A DNA stretch of 64,000 nt from contig NC_134676.1 of assembly GCF_030463565.1 (NCBI RefSeq), positions 1,660,001 to 1,724,000 on the forward strand, read 5' to 3'. Within the stretch, counting starts at the first letter, position 1. Every line of letters begins with the position of its first letter. The notes below the pieces were generated by a model. That model had not been told where the DNA came from. It was given only the letters and a program-made list of their open reading frames with translations, and did not search any database. This document shows positions 22,531 through 34,775 of the stretch, one piece after another. A program made the position numbers and the translations under genes. The stretch comes from Pelecanus crispus (lineage: Eukaryota > Chordata > Aves > Pelecaniformes > Pelecanidae).

Positions 22531-25228
22531 GGACCAGGGGAAATACATTTGTTCTGCTTATTCATTGCAGTTAAAATTTCTATATTCCCTCTTTCCACAG
22601 ATCTATCTTTTACCTTGTCCCCCAAAACAAATAAAAGGTATTAAGTATATGGAGCGATCAATCCTTCCTACCATCTCCACCAGGATCAAACACAATAAGA
22701 AAACAATTACAGATGGGTCGTTTACTCCAACATACTTGCAATCTTTTGATTTTATTTGTTGTTGTCGTTGTTGCCCTTGGAAACGCGAAGCACGCCCTGC
22801 TCTCCTGCCTGCAGTCACAAAACGATGCTCCTTTGCCTCCCAGCACACAGTATCATTACCGTGATTTACGACCTGTGACCAATTAGGAGCCTGTTGCAGG
22901 GCCTGGGGCTGAGATCAGGAGAGCCATGTGCAGAGGCGAGGGCTGGGGCGGTGGGCGCAGACCCCCCGGGGTGCGGGACCCCCTCGCCCCGTGGGCAGGG
23001 TGGGCAGGGCAGCACATGGCTGCGCTTCGCTGGACCCTTGGAGGACGGTGCCCGACCCAGGGGCTGATGCTGCTGGGATGCATCTCCGGAGGGATGGGGA
23101 CGCAGCAGGAACGGCCGCCGCACCCCAAATCCCGTGCCGGGGTGATGCACAAGAGCACCGGCCGGACCCCAAACTGCACCGCCCCGGCTTCGCCTGGAAA
23201 CGGCGGGTCTGGCTCGGGGGACGCGGCCGCCCCATCTCCCTCCGTGCCCTGCACCTCGGTGCGGGGCTGCCCCGGGGACCGGCTGGGGCTGGGTTTGGCA
23301 TTTTTTCTCTCTAAGTCAAGTTTTCACCTTGTGCTTTTGCAGGAATCCTGTTTATTTGCATGGCCCACCCTCGCTATGGATATTTTAACAGCCTTTTTCT
23401 TTCCTTTTGCTGTCTTTTTATTTTTCCTCATTGCATTTTCCTGGCAGGGGATAAGCTCAGGATACTGACCGGCCCTTCTCTGAAATAACAGGGTCTGTGT
23501 GTGCTACCTGAGCAGTTCTGAAAGGGGTGGGGAGAAAATCCGGCAGCACAAAGTAGGCTTGAAACAACGCCTAGGGTATGTGCAGCAGATCCCTCACTGC
23601 AGCAAAACTTCCAGGCATTTCACTGCTTCGCAAAGCCGCAGACATCCCCAGCTAGAATAAGACTAGTGTCTTTTAAAAAAAAAAAAAAAAGCAAAAAAAA
23701 ATCCCCTTGCTAGATCTGAACCACCCAGGGTACAGCAGGGAGACCACAAGAAAGCCTGGGACAGCTCTCCATCAGCACCGTGCGGTGTAGCCGGCGATCA
23801 TGCGGCAGCGGGGAATAACAGATGTGTGTCAAAAAGTGAATCTCGGCCTGCCGCATCCCACAGTGCCATCTAGCGCGGTCCAGCCCGGCGGGACCCAGAG
23901 GTTTGGGCGAGCAGGCTGGCGGGGACGGAGGTGCGTCTGGTCCCTGCGTGTGCCAGGCACCCATGGGTGGGGGCTGCATGTTCGGGTCCGGACCCCCACC
24001 GGGGTTAGCTCATAGGAAAGCGGTGTTTTCCGTGCTAGAAATGGCAAACGTTGTTGGTGCTGTTATTTTGCAAAATCACCCGTCCCTCCTTGCTCCGCTG
24101 GGGAGCACCCGGTTTGGTTTGCAGCTGGGAGATGCGCTCGCCTCCCCCTCCGGAAGCATGGGGGGCGGCTGGGATGGGGGGAAGGATGCTCTGCTCTGCT
24201 CTGCCATGGCACACCGGCAAAACACCTTGCTCCCCGCTTCCGCGGGGGCAGCACCCTGCCAGGGTCCCCTGCCCGGCTCAGCCCTGCCTGGGCACCGTGG
24301 TGCCAGCCCGTCCCGCCGGCACATGGCGCGTGCGGAGCTGCGGGATGGTAACCGGCAGAAAGACCTTGGAGGGCGAGTCGTTTAGTAACCTCTTCCTGAG
24401 CGTAAGAGTCTGTTTCAAACTTCTAAATGCCACCATAAATGTAGTCAGGCATATATTTCCATACTGATACTGGATAATAAACACAGTAGGAGCCTAAAGT
24501 ACCTTGAGGGACGCCCTGCTGTGCTTATTATCCTGTACTTCTCCACTAATTACTAGAGCCTAAACTTTAATACTCATGGATTTGTTTACCTACCACTTTA
24601 TCAGCTGCTGTATCTGTTTTGCAGCGTCCCCGTGACTGCACCGACATTGCCACGCTTTCCCTCCTGACGGGCTGCGGTTTTGGGCTGCGCTGTTCCCATG
24701 GGTGAGCCGTAGCACACGCGTGGCTCAGGCTCGGGAAACCGACACCGCTGTTCCCGCTTCACCTTGACCGGCCGTGAGATGCCTGCGGGCTCGCTCACCG
24801 CCCCGCTGCGGGGCATGCACAGGCGAGGAGGGCGGATGGAGGCAGTACGGAGCAGCGCTTCAAAGCCACCAAAGTCACTTCTGAGCTTATTTTCCACCCA
24901 GGAGTGCTGCCGCTGCCTGCTTACCCAGAAGCCATCCATTAGCAATAGCTGAACTCCTTAAAAATGAGCAGAAGTGCTGCAAAGCACCGAGCAGCCCCTG
25001 CCCCAAAAAGCTGATGAACCAAGAGGAAGAATGGCACGAGGTGGGGAGCACCGGAGAACAAAGAGAGAGCGCCCTGACAGATGGCGGGCCCGGCACGCCG
25101 GCGACAGCAATGCAGGAGAACAGTAATGCAGTGGGTTTGCAGAGGGGTTTTTTGGGAAGGTGGTCCAGGCAGGAGAGGTGGTGTGAGAGGCTCGTGATGG
25201 TGCTCAGCTGAGAGTGCAGCACGGGGGC
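22531..25228. other. Single-copy noncoding DNA
   Basis: AT-rich to about 22780, then GC-rich with CpG clusters at about 22930-23290 and 24140-24330, each producing overlapping open frames on both strands. A-runs lie at 23674-23700. No exon recognised. Confidence 0.55.
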
Positions 25229-25497
25229 GATGCAAAACTGCCTGGGTGATCCAAATCTGTGTGGACAATGCAAACCTGCACGCGTGATGCAAATCTGCCT
25301 GGGCGACACAAAACTGCCTGGGCGATGCAAACCTCCATGGGCGGCGATGCAAACCCACCTGGGTGATGCAAACCTGTGTCAGGGATGCAAGCCCACGTGG
25401 GCGATGCAGACCCATACGATCGATGCAAACCCATGTGGGCAATGCAAATTCACGTGGGTGAAGCAGACGCACGTGGGTGATGCGAGCCTGCATGGGT
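25229..25497. repeat. 19-bp tandem array, 14 copies
   Basis: Fourteen head-to-tail units close to GATGCAAACCTGCCTGGGT. Thirteen are exactly 19 bp; the sixth is 22 bp (an extra GGC). Units differ by several substitutions, so the array is old or under drift, yet the length is almost perfectly kept. A partial fifteenth unit follows at 25498. Open frames on the minus strand through the array are a by-product, because 3 x 19 bp cycles the frames without stops. Confidence 0.93.
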
Positions 25498-27381
25498 GAT
25501 GCAGCCCCGTGGGCAGCTGTGGGTGCTGCAGAGATGCAGCACCGACCTGCAGCGCTGGGGGACGTTTTGTACGCAGAGGACAACGCATCGTGCAGGTGCC
25601 TGGGAGGTGGGACGGGCAAATATTGTGCAATGGGATGAGGAAAGGGTGGGCGGGAGACCTGGCCACTGCGGGGAACGGGGGTGGATGGAAGAGGAGCCCC
25701 GGCAGCACAGGGGTGGAAAGGTGCGGAGCCTGGTCTGCCGCGGCTCCTGGCAAAGCCCGCTGGCCCTGGGTGGCAAAGCCCATGAGCAGGAGATGCTGGG
25801 GGCCATCCCGGCTGCCTTGCAGGAATAAAAAAGCCACTGCCAGCCCACGGGAGGCCAGCCCAGGGCTGCCAGTGGTCCCTGCTGCCCCTTCTCCTTCAGC
25901 TGGCAGGCCAGGCGCTGCCACACCGCCCCATTTAGCCGACAAAATTCAAAGCATTTGCGTCCAATAAATTGGATTATCGCCCTTTTGTTGGATTAAGATG
26001 AATGACTTTCCAAATTCTTGGCCTGTTTACTTTGGCTGCGCTCGAATCCTGTGAACTCGGCTTCTGATAAGCGTGTTAGAAAGAGGGATATGTGGAAAAA
26101 AGATTGAAATAGAAATGTGTAATCACCAAATGGCTTTTGTTTTATGTCAGAGCTCAGAGTCCGTCCATAATTACCTTCATTACTCTTGACCTGAGAACAA
26201 ACTCGAAGGCACTTTTTAACAGAGATTAATAAAAGGATTGCTGAGGAAGAGAAGGCATTGCAAATAATTTTCATGTCTGCCCCGCACAAATTGAATCAAG
26301 CGTCCGTGCGGCAGCCGGGGCTGGCTGTCTGCCGCCCGCCCGGCTCCGTCCCCGCGCGGGGCAAAGGGGCTCCCAGCAAACCTCCTCCGCCTTTGGCCCC
26401 CATCGCTGGCGCTGCAAACCTGCTTTCAGATGCCAAACTCCAACGGCTGAGTCGCGTCTCCAGCCAGAAAAACACAATTTTAAATCCACAAACCAGGCAG
26501 ACGGCAAGCTGCATCCTCCACCTTCATTTCCACGGAGCCTGGCCACGGCAGAGCCAGCTCAGCCCCTGGCGCGGAGCGTCGCGGGACCAGGCGCGGGCTA
26601 TTTGCCCCAGCCAAAAAGCGGGGAAGGCAACAGCTGCTTTTCCCTCGGGATGCACAGCCCCCAGATGCGGCCCTGGCACCAGGAGCGGTGACGCTGTCCT
26701 CAGCCACCGTTTGTCATGTCCTTGCACCCAGGGCGCTGGCGGGCCGGCCCAAAGAGCTTTGCACAGCGGGTGAGGGCGGCGCGAAGGCGGAATAAATCCC
26801 CAAGCCGCATGGCAAGGTTGCAGGAGGCCAGATCTGCCCAGCGAGCCCCCGCGCCCACCTTGGCCGGTTGTATTTTCCCCTCCCAGCGGGGTGCTGCTGG
26901 CAGGGGGCCGGCTCCCACCCCACTTTTCTGGAGCTGCTCATGTGATTGCCGGCTGAAACAACCAGGCTCAGGCTGTGCAAAGAGCTCCCAGCAGGTCTGC
27001 CCGGGTAGACTCTGGCTATTTTCAGATCATTTGCCAGCCGAGCTCTGGCTTGGCTTTGCTGAGCACCAGCCAGCCACAAAGCTCAGATCTCCCATCTTAT
27101 TATTTCCCTTCTGCCTTCCCTCCGAGAGCGCTCTGCCCCAAACAGCACCAGCCCCAGACTGTGTCACCCTGTGACTCAGTTTACCCCCGCCTTTGGGGAC
27201 AGGACAGGTTGCTCCTGTGGCCGAGCATCCCTGCCCAGCCGTGCTTCACACCTTGTCCAGCTCTGGCAGGGCAGGCAGAGCGGGCAGCAGCTCCGTGCGG
27301 GAACCGGCTCCCGCAGACTTAGGAAAGCCGCAGAGCTGGCCAGCCAGCCCAGGCAAAGCTCATCTGTGCATATGGCATCTC
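25498..27381. other. Single-copy noncoding DNA
   Basis: GC-rich flanks around an AT-rich part (25930-26280). A CpG cluster is at about 26300-26370. No gene or young repeat recognised. Confidence 0.55.
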
Positions 27382-27640
27382 CGGAATATCATCTAGTCCT
27401 GTCCCCAGTCTCCAGCAAGATACAGCACAGCTAGTTGCCCAGGACCACGTCCAGACAGCTTTGGAATATCTCCAGGGATGGAGAGTCCACAGACTCTCTG
27501 GACGACCTGTTCCTACCGTTCATCTGCTCTCACAATTAAAAAAGCCAGAAAATCATAAGGATTAAAGTGGAATTCTTTCTATTTTGTCTTGTGCCAGTTG
27601 CTTGTTGTCCTTGTGCTGGTGTGAAACGATGGCGGACATG
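27382..27640 (-). mobile_element. Old diverged CR1 fragment
   Basis: The stretch aligns by eye to the young minus-strand CR1 copies: TCCAGGGATGG, then a first CTCTCTGG and CCTGTTCC in the same order and spacing as in 28137-28180, but with many substitutions. It starts with ATCATCTAGTCC, the CR1 3'-terminal counterpart of ATCATCCAGTCC. It is clearly older than its neighbour at 27975. The right edge is uncertain. Confidence 0.7.
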
Positions 27641-27974
27641 TGTGGGCCGATAACTGTGGGTGTTGTGGGGATGCCCATGAATGCCTGTTTTGGGGGGGGG
27701 GGAAGGTGATGAGCATGACCGGGACTCCAACTGCAACAGGTCCCACCAGCACCCCATGTACTACAGAAATGCAGTTTTATTTGCTTTCAAGTCCCCAGCT
27801 CCCCCTGCCAGGAGATGAGCTCTCCTCCCCTGAGCCCTCAGCCCGGCTCCCTGGGCTGCTGCCCGGGAAGCGCTCACATTTTGGAGAGAGCTGCCAGGGC
27901 GGTGAGTGCGGGCAGGGAGAGCTGCCAGCCCCTGGGGAAGCCCCCGCCACCCCCCGTGCACCCAGCGCACCCAC

Positions 27975-28945
27975 ATAGAATCATAGAATCATCGAATCGT
28001 TTAGGTTGGAAAAGCCCTTTAAGATCATCCAGTCCAACCATTAACCTACACTGCCCAGTCCACACTAAACCAATCAAGGGTAGACCAGACTGAACCATGT
28101 CCCCAAGTGCCACCTCTGCCCGTTTTTTGAACCCCTCCAGGGATGGGGACTCCCCCACCTCTCTGGGTAGCCTGTTCCAATGCTTGACCACTCTTTCCGT
28201 AAAGAAATTTCTCCTAATATCCAATCTAAACCTCCTCTGATGCAGCTTGAGCCCATTTCCTCTCGTCCTATCGCTTGTTCCTTGGGAGAAGAGCCCAACA
28301 CCCCCTCCCTGCCCCCTCCTGCCAGGAGCTGCAGAGCGATGAGGTCTCCCCTCAGCCTCCTCTTCTCCAGGCTGAACACCCCCAGCTCCCTCAGCCGCTC
28401 CCCACCAGCCCTGTGCTCCAGACCCTGCCCCAGCTCCGCTGCCCTTCTCTGGACACGCTCCAGCACCCCAATGTCCTTCTTGTGCTGAGGGGCCCAAAAC
28501 TGGACACAGCATTCCAGGTGCGGCCTCCCCAGCGCCGAGCACAGGGGCACGATCCCTGCCTGCTCCCGCTGGCCACACTACTCCTGACAGGAGCCAGGAT
28601 GCTGTTGGCCTTCTTGGCCACCTGGGCACACTGCTGGCTCATGTTCAGCCGCTGTCGACCAACACCCCCAGGTGCTTTTTGGCCAGGCAGCTTCCCAGCC
28701 ACTCTTCCCCAAGCCTGCAGCGTTGCATGGGGTTGTTGTGACCCAAGTGCAGGACCCAGCACTTGGCCTTGTTGAACCTCACACAGTTGGCCTCGGCCCA
28801 TCGGTCCAGCCTGGCCAGGTCCCTCTGCAGGGCCATCCTGCCCTCCAGCAGATCGACACTCCCACCCAGTTTGGTGTCATCTGCAAACTTACTGAGGGTG
28901 CACTCAATCCCCTCATCCAGATCATTGATAAAGATATTAAACATA
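27975..28945 (-). mobile_element. CR1 LINE, 5'-truncated, about 0.97 kb
   Basis: Full 3' end at the left (TAGAATCATAGAATCATCG then the terminal segment with AAAAGCCC), extending through the 3' UTR and C-terminal ORF2 into the RT domain, and truncated at about 28945. Collinear with 1719-2745 but from the AAAAGCCC tail group. Its 5' break falls 3' of where the other copy breaks, so the two are independent insertions, not a segmental duplication. Single-copy DNA resumes at ACCCCCC. Confidence 0.95.
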
Positions 28946-28950
28946 CCCCC
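28074..28950 (-). pseudogene. Broken CR1 ORF2 (reverse transcriptase) remnant
   Basis: The minus-strand frame down to 28645 contains FADDTKLGG with the catalytic aspartates and LHLGHNN, ending VLVDSG-stop. The coding sense then resumes in another frame with [19 protein letters not shown] and [13 protein letters not shown] further frame break lies near 28330, where codons of the YNCL block are missing. Non-functional. Confidence 0.9.
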
Positions 28951-29052
28951 CTCTAAGTGAAGCAAACCCAGACCAGTGCTCCCTCTGAACATTTGCGTGA
29001 GCAAATGTCCATCCAGAGAAATGCAGGAGGTCAGGGCATGCCCCCAGCGAGC

Positions 29053-29094
29053 TAATTATCAATGCACTGCTCCCAGCAGGTAATTATCAATACA
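29053..29094. promoter_or_regulatory. Paired TAATTATCAAT motif
   Basis: The 11-mer TAATTATCAAT occurs at 29053 and again at 29081, 28 bp apart, followed by GCA and ACA. TAATTA is the core homeodomain site, and ATTATCAAT resembles composite homeodomain sites. The exact repetition is seen directly; a regulatory role is inferred. Confidence 0.3.
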
Positions 29095-30544
29095 AATGAC
29101 GGACCTGCCCAGGAAGGTCCGCGCCCCAGCGGGGCCGAACAGGATGCTGTGCTATTTTGGGGGTGTCAGGCAGAGCTGTGAGCAAACTAAGGGCTTTGGG
29201 GAGGAATTTCCACTTACTGCCGTCCATATGTGCGTGGGGAGGAACGACACGATACGGCACTTCAAAGCCGGACGGGGACTGGCCTGGCGCGGGGAAAGGT
29301 GTCGAGCGATGCTCCGGCGTGGCGAGCGGGTGCGCGGGGGCCAGTTGGCAAAACTGAGTCAAAACCATCCCATGCACCAAAAATGGGGACAAAGACTTTC
29401 AGAGGCTCGGCGTGGGCACGGCCGGTTGCCAGCGCGTGTGAGGTTGCTCCCCCGGCGGTCACGCGCGAGTAGAGATGGCGGGGTCCGCTGGCTGTGCTCC
29501 GGCGTGGGCACCCCAGCTCCCCTCACCTGCAGCGTCTCCTCGGGTAGGTCAGGCGGGCAAAAACATGTCAGCGTCCCAGGCACTTCTGCAACCTGACCCA
29601 GGGCGCCTGCTACGATCCGTTTTTGCAAAAATAGTGCATCTATTTTGGGGGTTAAGCCATCTGCTCACCTTGTTTCTGTTGGGAGAGGAATTAATTACAG
29701 GCCATCTCCTTTACTGGAAACAGAACCTGCCTAATGGGTTTATTATCAGAACCTGTTTCTAAAGGGTGTCCCGTCCCCGTCTGATGCAGCAAGCTAATTA
29801 CAAAAGCTGGTTTTGATTAACTTGAAAGGTATTGTGACATCTAGCTTTGAACATCTGGAATGAAAAATGGGATTTCTTTTAAAAAGGAACTACCCGAGAC
29901 AGCTAACAAGGCAGTAGAAATACATTATTTTGTTAAAAACAATACCCGCAGAAATGAAACATTCACCGAAGCACTCCTAAGACATGTGCTAATCCTCCCA
30001 TTGATCACTGCTTACCTCCCTCTGCATTTGTCTTTATCGTTTCCAACACTCCCTGCGACAAGGAGCGTGTTGTTTTATACATATAAATAGCACAACGTGA
30101 CAAAAAGGGACCCTAACACTAATTAATGACTCTGGGCTGTGGGAGGATGCCACTCGTGTGACTCAAAGGAGCCAGGCGGGAGGAGAGCTGGTGCCAGGTA
30201 AGGGCGGCAGGGCGCGGGACCCCTGCTGCAGTTCGGCGGAGGATCCCTGGCGCTCTCCCAGGGCACGGCATCCAGCAGCAGCAGAAGAGCCAGCAAGGAG
30301 CAGCTTTCGCGCCGGAGAGAAAAACGAAAGGGAACCAGACAACAAACTGTTGAAAGCACAACCACAAGAATTATTGAAGAAAAGGCTTGTGGCACCCACA
30401 AGGAAGGAAATGGGGAAGAGCAACAAGAACGACATAAAAATGTTGGAAATGACCAAAAAAATAAAAAAACCCCAAACCATATCAAAGGGCATCCTTCAGG
30501 CAAGGGGAAAGCTTCCTTCCTCCCATGCTGCGTGGGAGGATGCT

Positions 30545-30830
30545 CCCGTCGCGCCTGCGGCCGCCGGCAGCAGCACATGGCCAGCCCGTGACGGCGGGTC
30601 CGGCTCCCCCTCGCCGCGCTGCCGTAGGCCACGGGGTGCGCAGCGAGGGAGCAGGGGGTGCGGAGGGGCTCGCGGTCAGGGCTGGCTCCTGCTCGGGTTT
30701 CGGCCGTCATGTTTGACAAGGAGGCTCAGGCCAGCAGCCGAAACGCGCGGCGCTGCACCAGACCCGCTGCTTCGTGAAAGTCCGACTGCGTGCTCAGCTC
30801 CGCGACGTGGATGCGCCGGCACTGCTGCTG
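30545..30830. promoter_or_regulatory. CpG island
   Basis: About 27 CpGs in the first 170 bp at high GC content, that is, no CpG depletion. It contains runs such as GCGGCCGCCGG. This and 42820-43010 are the clearest CpG islands in the window. No confident exon is attached, and open frames are found on both strands. Confidence 0.4.
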
Positions 30831-31228
30831 GCTGAGACACGGAGGGGGGCACGCGGCTCAGGAGCTGCTCTGGATGTGCCCCTGCCAGACCCTGCCTGTC
30901 CTCACCCTCAGCCTAACGCCCGGCTCCTTCTCATACCGAAGGTGGAGGGTGCCAGTGCTCCTCCAGCTACCTCCAGCCAAAATCCAGGTCAGAGAGCTGG
31001 GATTCCTCTGAGCTTGGAGTCCTCTGGTCTGCGGCGGTGGCACCTACACACTGCAACAGAGCAAAGACACAGCCAGAAAGTCTATCCTGACCATTTCCAT
31101 GCCATCCCGCACGCTCCCTGCAAAGAGGAGCAGGACCAGCGCCCGCTCGCTCGCAGGAAGGGCGTTCGCAGGAGCAGCGTGCTCCGGCGTGAGTGCTACA
31201 GGTATTTTGCATTCACCAGTTTTGCCTT

Positions 31229-31248
31229 TTTTTTTTTTTTTTTTTTTT
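31229..31248. repeat. Poly(T) tract
   Basis: An uninterrupted T-run of about 20 bp on the plus strand. No source gene is visible. Confidence 0.85.
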
Positions 31249-34200
31249 AAATTCCTGGGAGAGCTAATTACAAACAATTTAATTAAGATCTCTCACTCAT
31301 TAATGTTCTAGTAGTGCAGCAAGTTTGGGTTCGCTCAGCAGGTTGCAAAGGTTTTATTCTATCCGTTATCCCCCCATTAACTCAGCCCCTGTCAGCGGTG
31401 CGTTTGCTTATCCCCCACGGCCCCGGGGAGCTGCACGGGTCCTGGGACCCCTCTATTTTGGGGTGGATGCCTGGCTGGCTCAGGGCTCGCTCACCCGGCT
31501 CTGTCCCCTGGGTTTTCGGCTGCTGCACCCCCCTGCACCCCAGCGTCACGCCGGCAAGCGCTACCCTGGGGAATTGTTAGAGCTTGGTGTTAAACACAGC
31601 AAACTGACAAAAAACTCTCACCTTGTTAGGAGGGACCAGGAAGGTTAAAAAAGAACAGATGGGAAAGGAAGGGGTTTGGGGAAAAGTTGGAGCCAGTGCC
31701 GTGGGTATCAGGGCACCAGCCGTGTCTGCCCAGGGGAAAGAGAAATCTGAGCACTAAGCCCCTGGAAAGTAGGGAAAAAAACATCACAAGGGACTGAGAA
31801 AAGAGGAAATGTGTTTTTAGTCCATTTAGAAATCTGGTTTGCTTTTGTTTTGAATTAGCTTAAAAATCTGGTTTGGGTTTGGCTAATGCTTTCAGTTCAG
31901 TGAGGAGTTCTTGAGCAACACGCCAGCTCCGCATCCCAGCCCGGCGGTGGCCACGTCTCCAGTGGAAGAGCCTCAAATGTCCCCCACCGCCGCTGCCAGC
32001 TTAATGAACTTTGCTACTTTGGGTGCTGGCCGGGACCCTGAAGAACAGCATCCCCGAGACCCATTTCCCAAACTGCAATAAAAGCCAAGTTACCCATCAG
32101 CTGACGTGCTCCAGCGTCTGGCCCGCGGAGGCTGGAGGGGAAATTCTCTGGCACGTGGAGCTGGGCTTCTCCTGCTCATTGCCGGGCAGGATACGTGTAT
32201 CGACTTTTTGGTTTGGTTTTCCTTTGCTTTTACAGTAAGCGGGTGAACGGCTTATATCTATATCTATTAGATCAGCAGCGCCTGCTCTCACAGCTGGCTG
32301 TCAAGTGAAAATGAATACATAAATCATTAAAAGTGGTCTCGCAGGAGACCATAGGCCAATGGTATTTTATTGTGATTTAATGAAAAACTAAAGCGCTGCG
32401 AGCACATGGCGCAATTCTCTTTTCATAACAATTGATTATGGGTTTATACTCGGCGATGCGCTGCTCCGCGGCGTGGGGAGGCGGCTCAGCCGACCCCTGC
32501 CCCGTGCCACGGCTGGGCTCACCGGTCCCTGCAGGGATGTCGGGATGAAAAGGCTCTTCCGAGTGCCCGCTGCCCAGCCCAGCCGCACAGAAACCTGCGC
32601 TCACGCCGCGGTTTTTCACCAAATGAAGCAATGGCATTTTTTATATCAAGTCTTACATTTTAGGTGAGTTGGAACGCAGCACACCGCTCTGCACCAGGTC
32701 AAAGTTAAATTGCATTTGGGGCATCACGCTCTACCCCTCTGGCGCTCCGTGTGAGCCAGGATCCCGCGGCTGAGCATCACTGGGAGAGTCACCCACCCGC
32801 AACAGCACGCAATGAGCCGGGCACGCGCAGGGCACGCCTGCTCAAATGGAGATTAAACCCGACTTACAGAAAATGTTGCCCTTCTTTAAGTAGCGAAGGA
32901 GCAGCCCCCGCACTCGTGTCTCTCCTCGCACCGAGCTGACGGCCAGCCCTGCTGCAAACCCAGGTCCTGCGGAGCAGAGCAGGGTCCCAGGGCACACGGA
33001 TGGGTTTGCACCTACATGAAGTGCCAAGGCTCTGGAAAACAGCCAAGTTTGAGCTGCTAAATGTTTTCCGAGCCGGGAAAGAAACCTCACCTGGTCTCCC
33101 CATGCAGTGCCCTCGGCTGCTTTGGCTGCCTTTGTTTACGGCATCCGCTTTGCAAATAGACAAGCCTTGGCTGCTGCGGAGCGCTGTGCAAGGGCAGGCA
33201 GATGTCCAGCCACATCTGGACGGATCCGCTTGCAAGCCAGCCTTCCCGCTGTAAACAACTGTAATGTTAAAGCCCGGAACAAGGGGAGTCTGCCTTTGGT
33301 TGGCAGCTAACATCCACCTCCTAATGCCTTGTCGTATAAATGCAAAGGTGCAAAACCCACATGGATATCAGGCTGACATGTGGGCATTTAAATCTTTTAT
33401 CGTATTCACCCTAATGCCTCACATCTGCTTTGGATTTCAGTGTTGTCTGCATAGTCCTTAGCAGAGCAGCACATTTGCAATACAGAAAAAAATTATTTCA
33501 TGCAGAGTTATCACAGTCTCTCTCTCCAGCTTGGGAAATGTTTGTCTCTTGCAGCTGAATAAGCCATTAAACTTGGACGAAAGCTTGTTTTGGTGCGAGA
33601 TGAAAAGCCTTCGCTTGCGAGGAGAGGAACAGGCACTGGGTCGCTTCTTGTCACCCCTCCCGCCCCGGCGCTGCCAGGCTGGAGCACCGGGATGCTCCCC
33701 GGCCGCGGAGGCATGCACGTGGGGCGGTGGGCAGGGGGCTCTGAGCTGCTGGTGATAGGCAACCAAAATGAATGTCCCGTTTCTAGATGCATGTGGTGAA
33801 AAAACTGACGCACGTGGGCATCTTCGCAGGAAAGACATGACCTTCTTGCTGGGATGTCAATGATTTTTCAGAACTTGTTTATCTCTGCGTGGGAGCCGCC
33901 CTCGGAGTAATGCCAATTGTTGGGAAAAACCCCAAAACAATTTTATAGAAGCTGTTCTGACCAGAACTTGCAAGTGGAAGATGTCCTACTTCAAGGCAAT
34001 TTGAGGCATCTTTTTTAGGATAAGGATCACAAGGCTGGGTAGGAAAACCAACGGGAACAGTGCACAGGCATAGAAACCTCTACAGCTGTGCAGATGTAGG
34101 AGAGTTAGCTAAATAACTGTGTGCAGGGGACACCTATGGATGAAGTACATACACTGACGCTACTTCTGTCTGTAAAAGCATCCAGGGAGATGCACAGAAG

Positions 34201-34395
34201 CTGCACAAGTTGCAGCCTTTTCCCAGGAGGGTCAGTGCAGGAGGGTGCCTGAGGGACAGCACCTGGAGCACCCTAGGGAGCTGCCTCCATCCTGCGTACA
34301 GCTTGAATCCTTAAAGGATTTAAGGGAAAAATGGGTAGAAGCGCAGAAAACAAGCCGGAGGCAGAAAAAAATCACAATAAGCACAAATACTGCCT

Positions 34396-34660
34396 GATCT
34401 AGATTGGATATTAGGAAAAATTTCTTCACGGAAAGGGTGGTCAAGCATTGGAAGAGGCTGCCCAGAGAGGTGGGGGAGTCCCCATCCCTGGAGGGGTTCA
34501 AAAAACGGGCAGAGGTGGCACTTTGGGACATGGTTTAGTGGGCATGGGGGTGTTGGGTTGATGGTTGGACTGATGATCTTAGAGATCCTTTCCAACCTTA
34601 ATGATTCCTAGTTTTACTTCCATTAAAAACTAATCCAGCCACCAAGGCAGGAACCATGAA
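34396..34660 (+). mobile_element. CR1 3' fragment with an unusual 3' tail
   Basis: Plus-strand CR1 beginning in the C-terminal ORF2 (TTGGATATTAGG, GGAAAGGGTGG) and passing through the 3' UTR to CTTTCCAACCTTAATGATTC. Instead of the octamer tail it continues with CTAGTTTTACTTCC and about 50 bp of further sequence that ends near 34660. The same extra 3' segment follows the CR1 at 44786-45171. The 3' UTR variant GGGCATGGGGGTGTTGGG is also shared only by these two copies. Confidence 0.85.
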
Positions 34661-34680
34661 GTTGCTACTCTCCCCTTAAC

Positions 34681-34775
34681 TGGTTTAGTGGTGGGCTTGG
34701 TAGTGTAGGTTAATGGTTGGACTGGGTGATCTTGAAGGGCTTTTCCAACCTAAACGATTCGATGATTCGATGATC
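34681..34775 (+). mobile_element. CR1 3'-end fragment (about 95 bp)
   Basis: Only the terminal part of a CR1: GGTTTAGTGGTGGGCTTGG, then GGTTAATGGTTGGACTGG, ATCTTGAAGGGCTTTTCC, and a tail of GATTCGATGATTCGATGAT. It lies 20 bp after the previous fragment in the same orientation but belongs to the group with the normal octamer tail, so it is a separate insertion. Confidence 0.85.

Larger units (their letters stand above)
28946..34395. other. Single-copy noncoding DNA
   Basis: No gene recognised. It contains a paired TAATTATCAAT motif (29053-29094), a consensus-like splice donor (CAGGTAAGG at about 30196) without a recognisable exon, a CpG island (30545-30830), a T-run at 31229-31248 and mixed single-copy DNA up to the CR1 at 34396. 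Open frames overlap on both strands and show no domain. Confidence 0.5.

Noticed and set aside
25229..25497. CRISPR-like array
   Set aside because: Units are contiguous with no spacers, and the genome is that of a bird.
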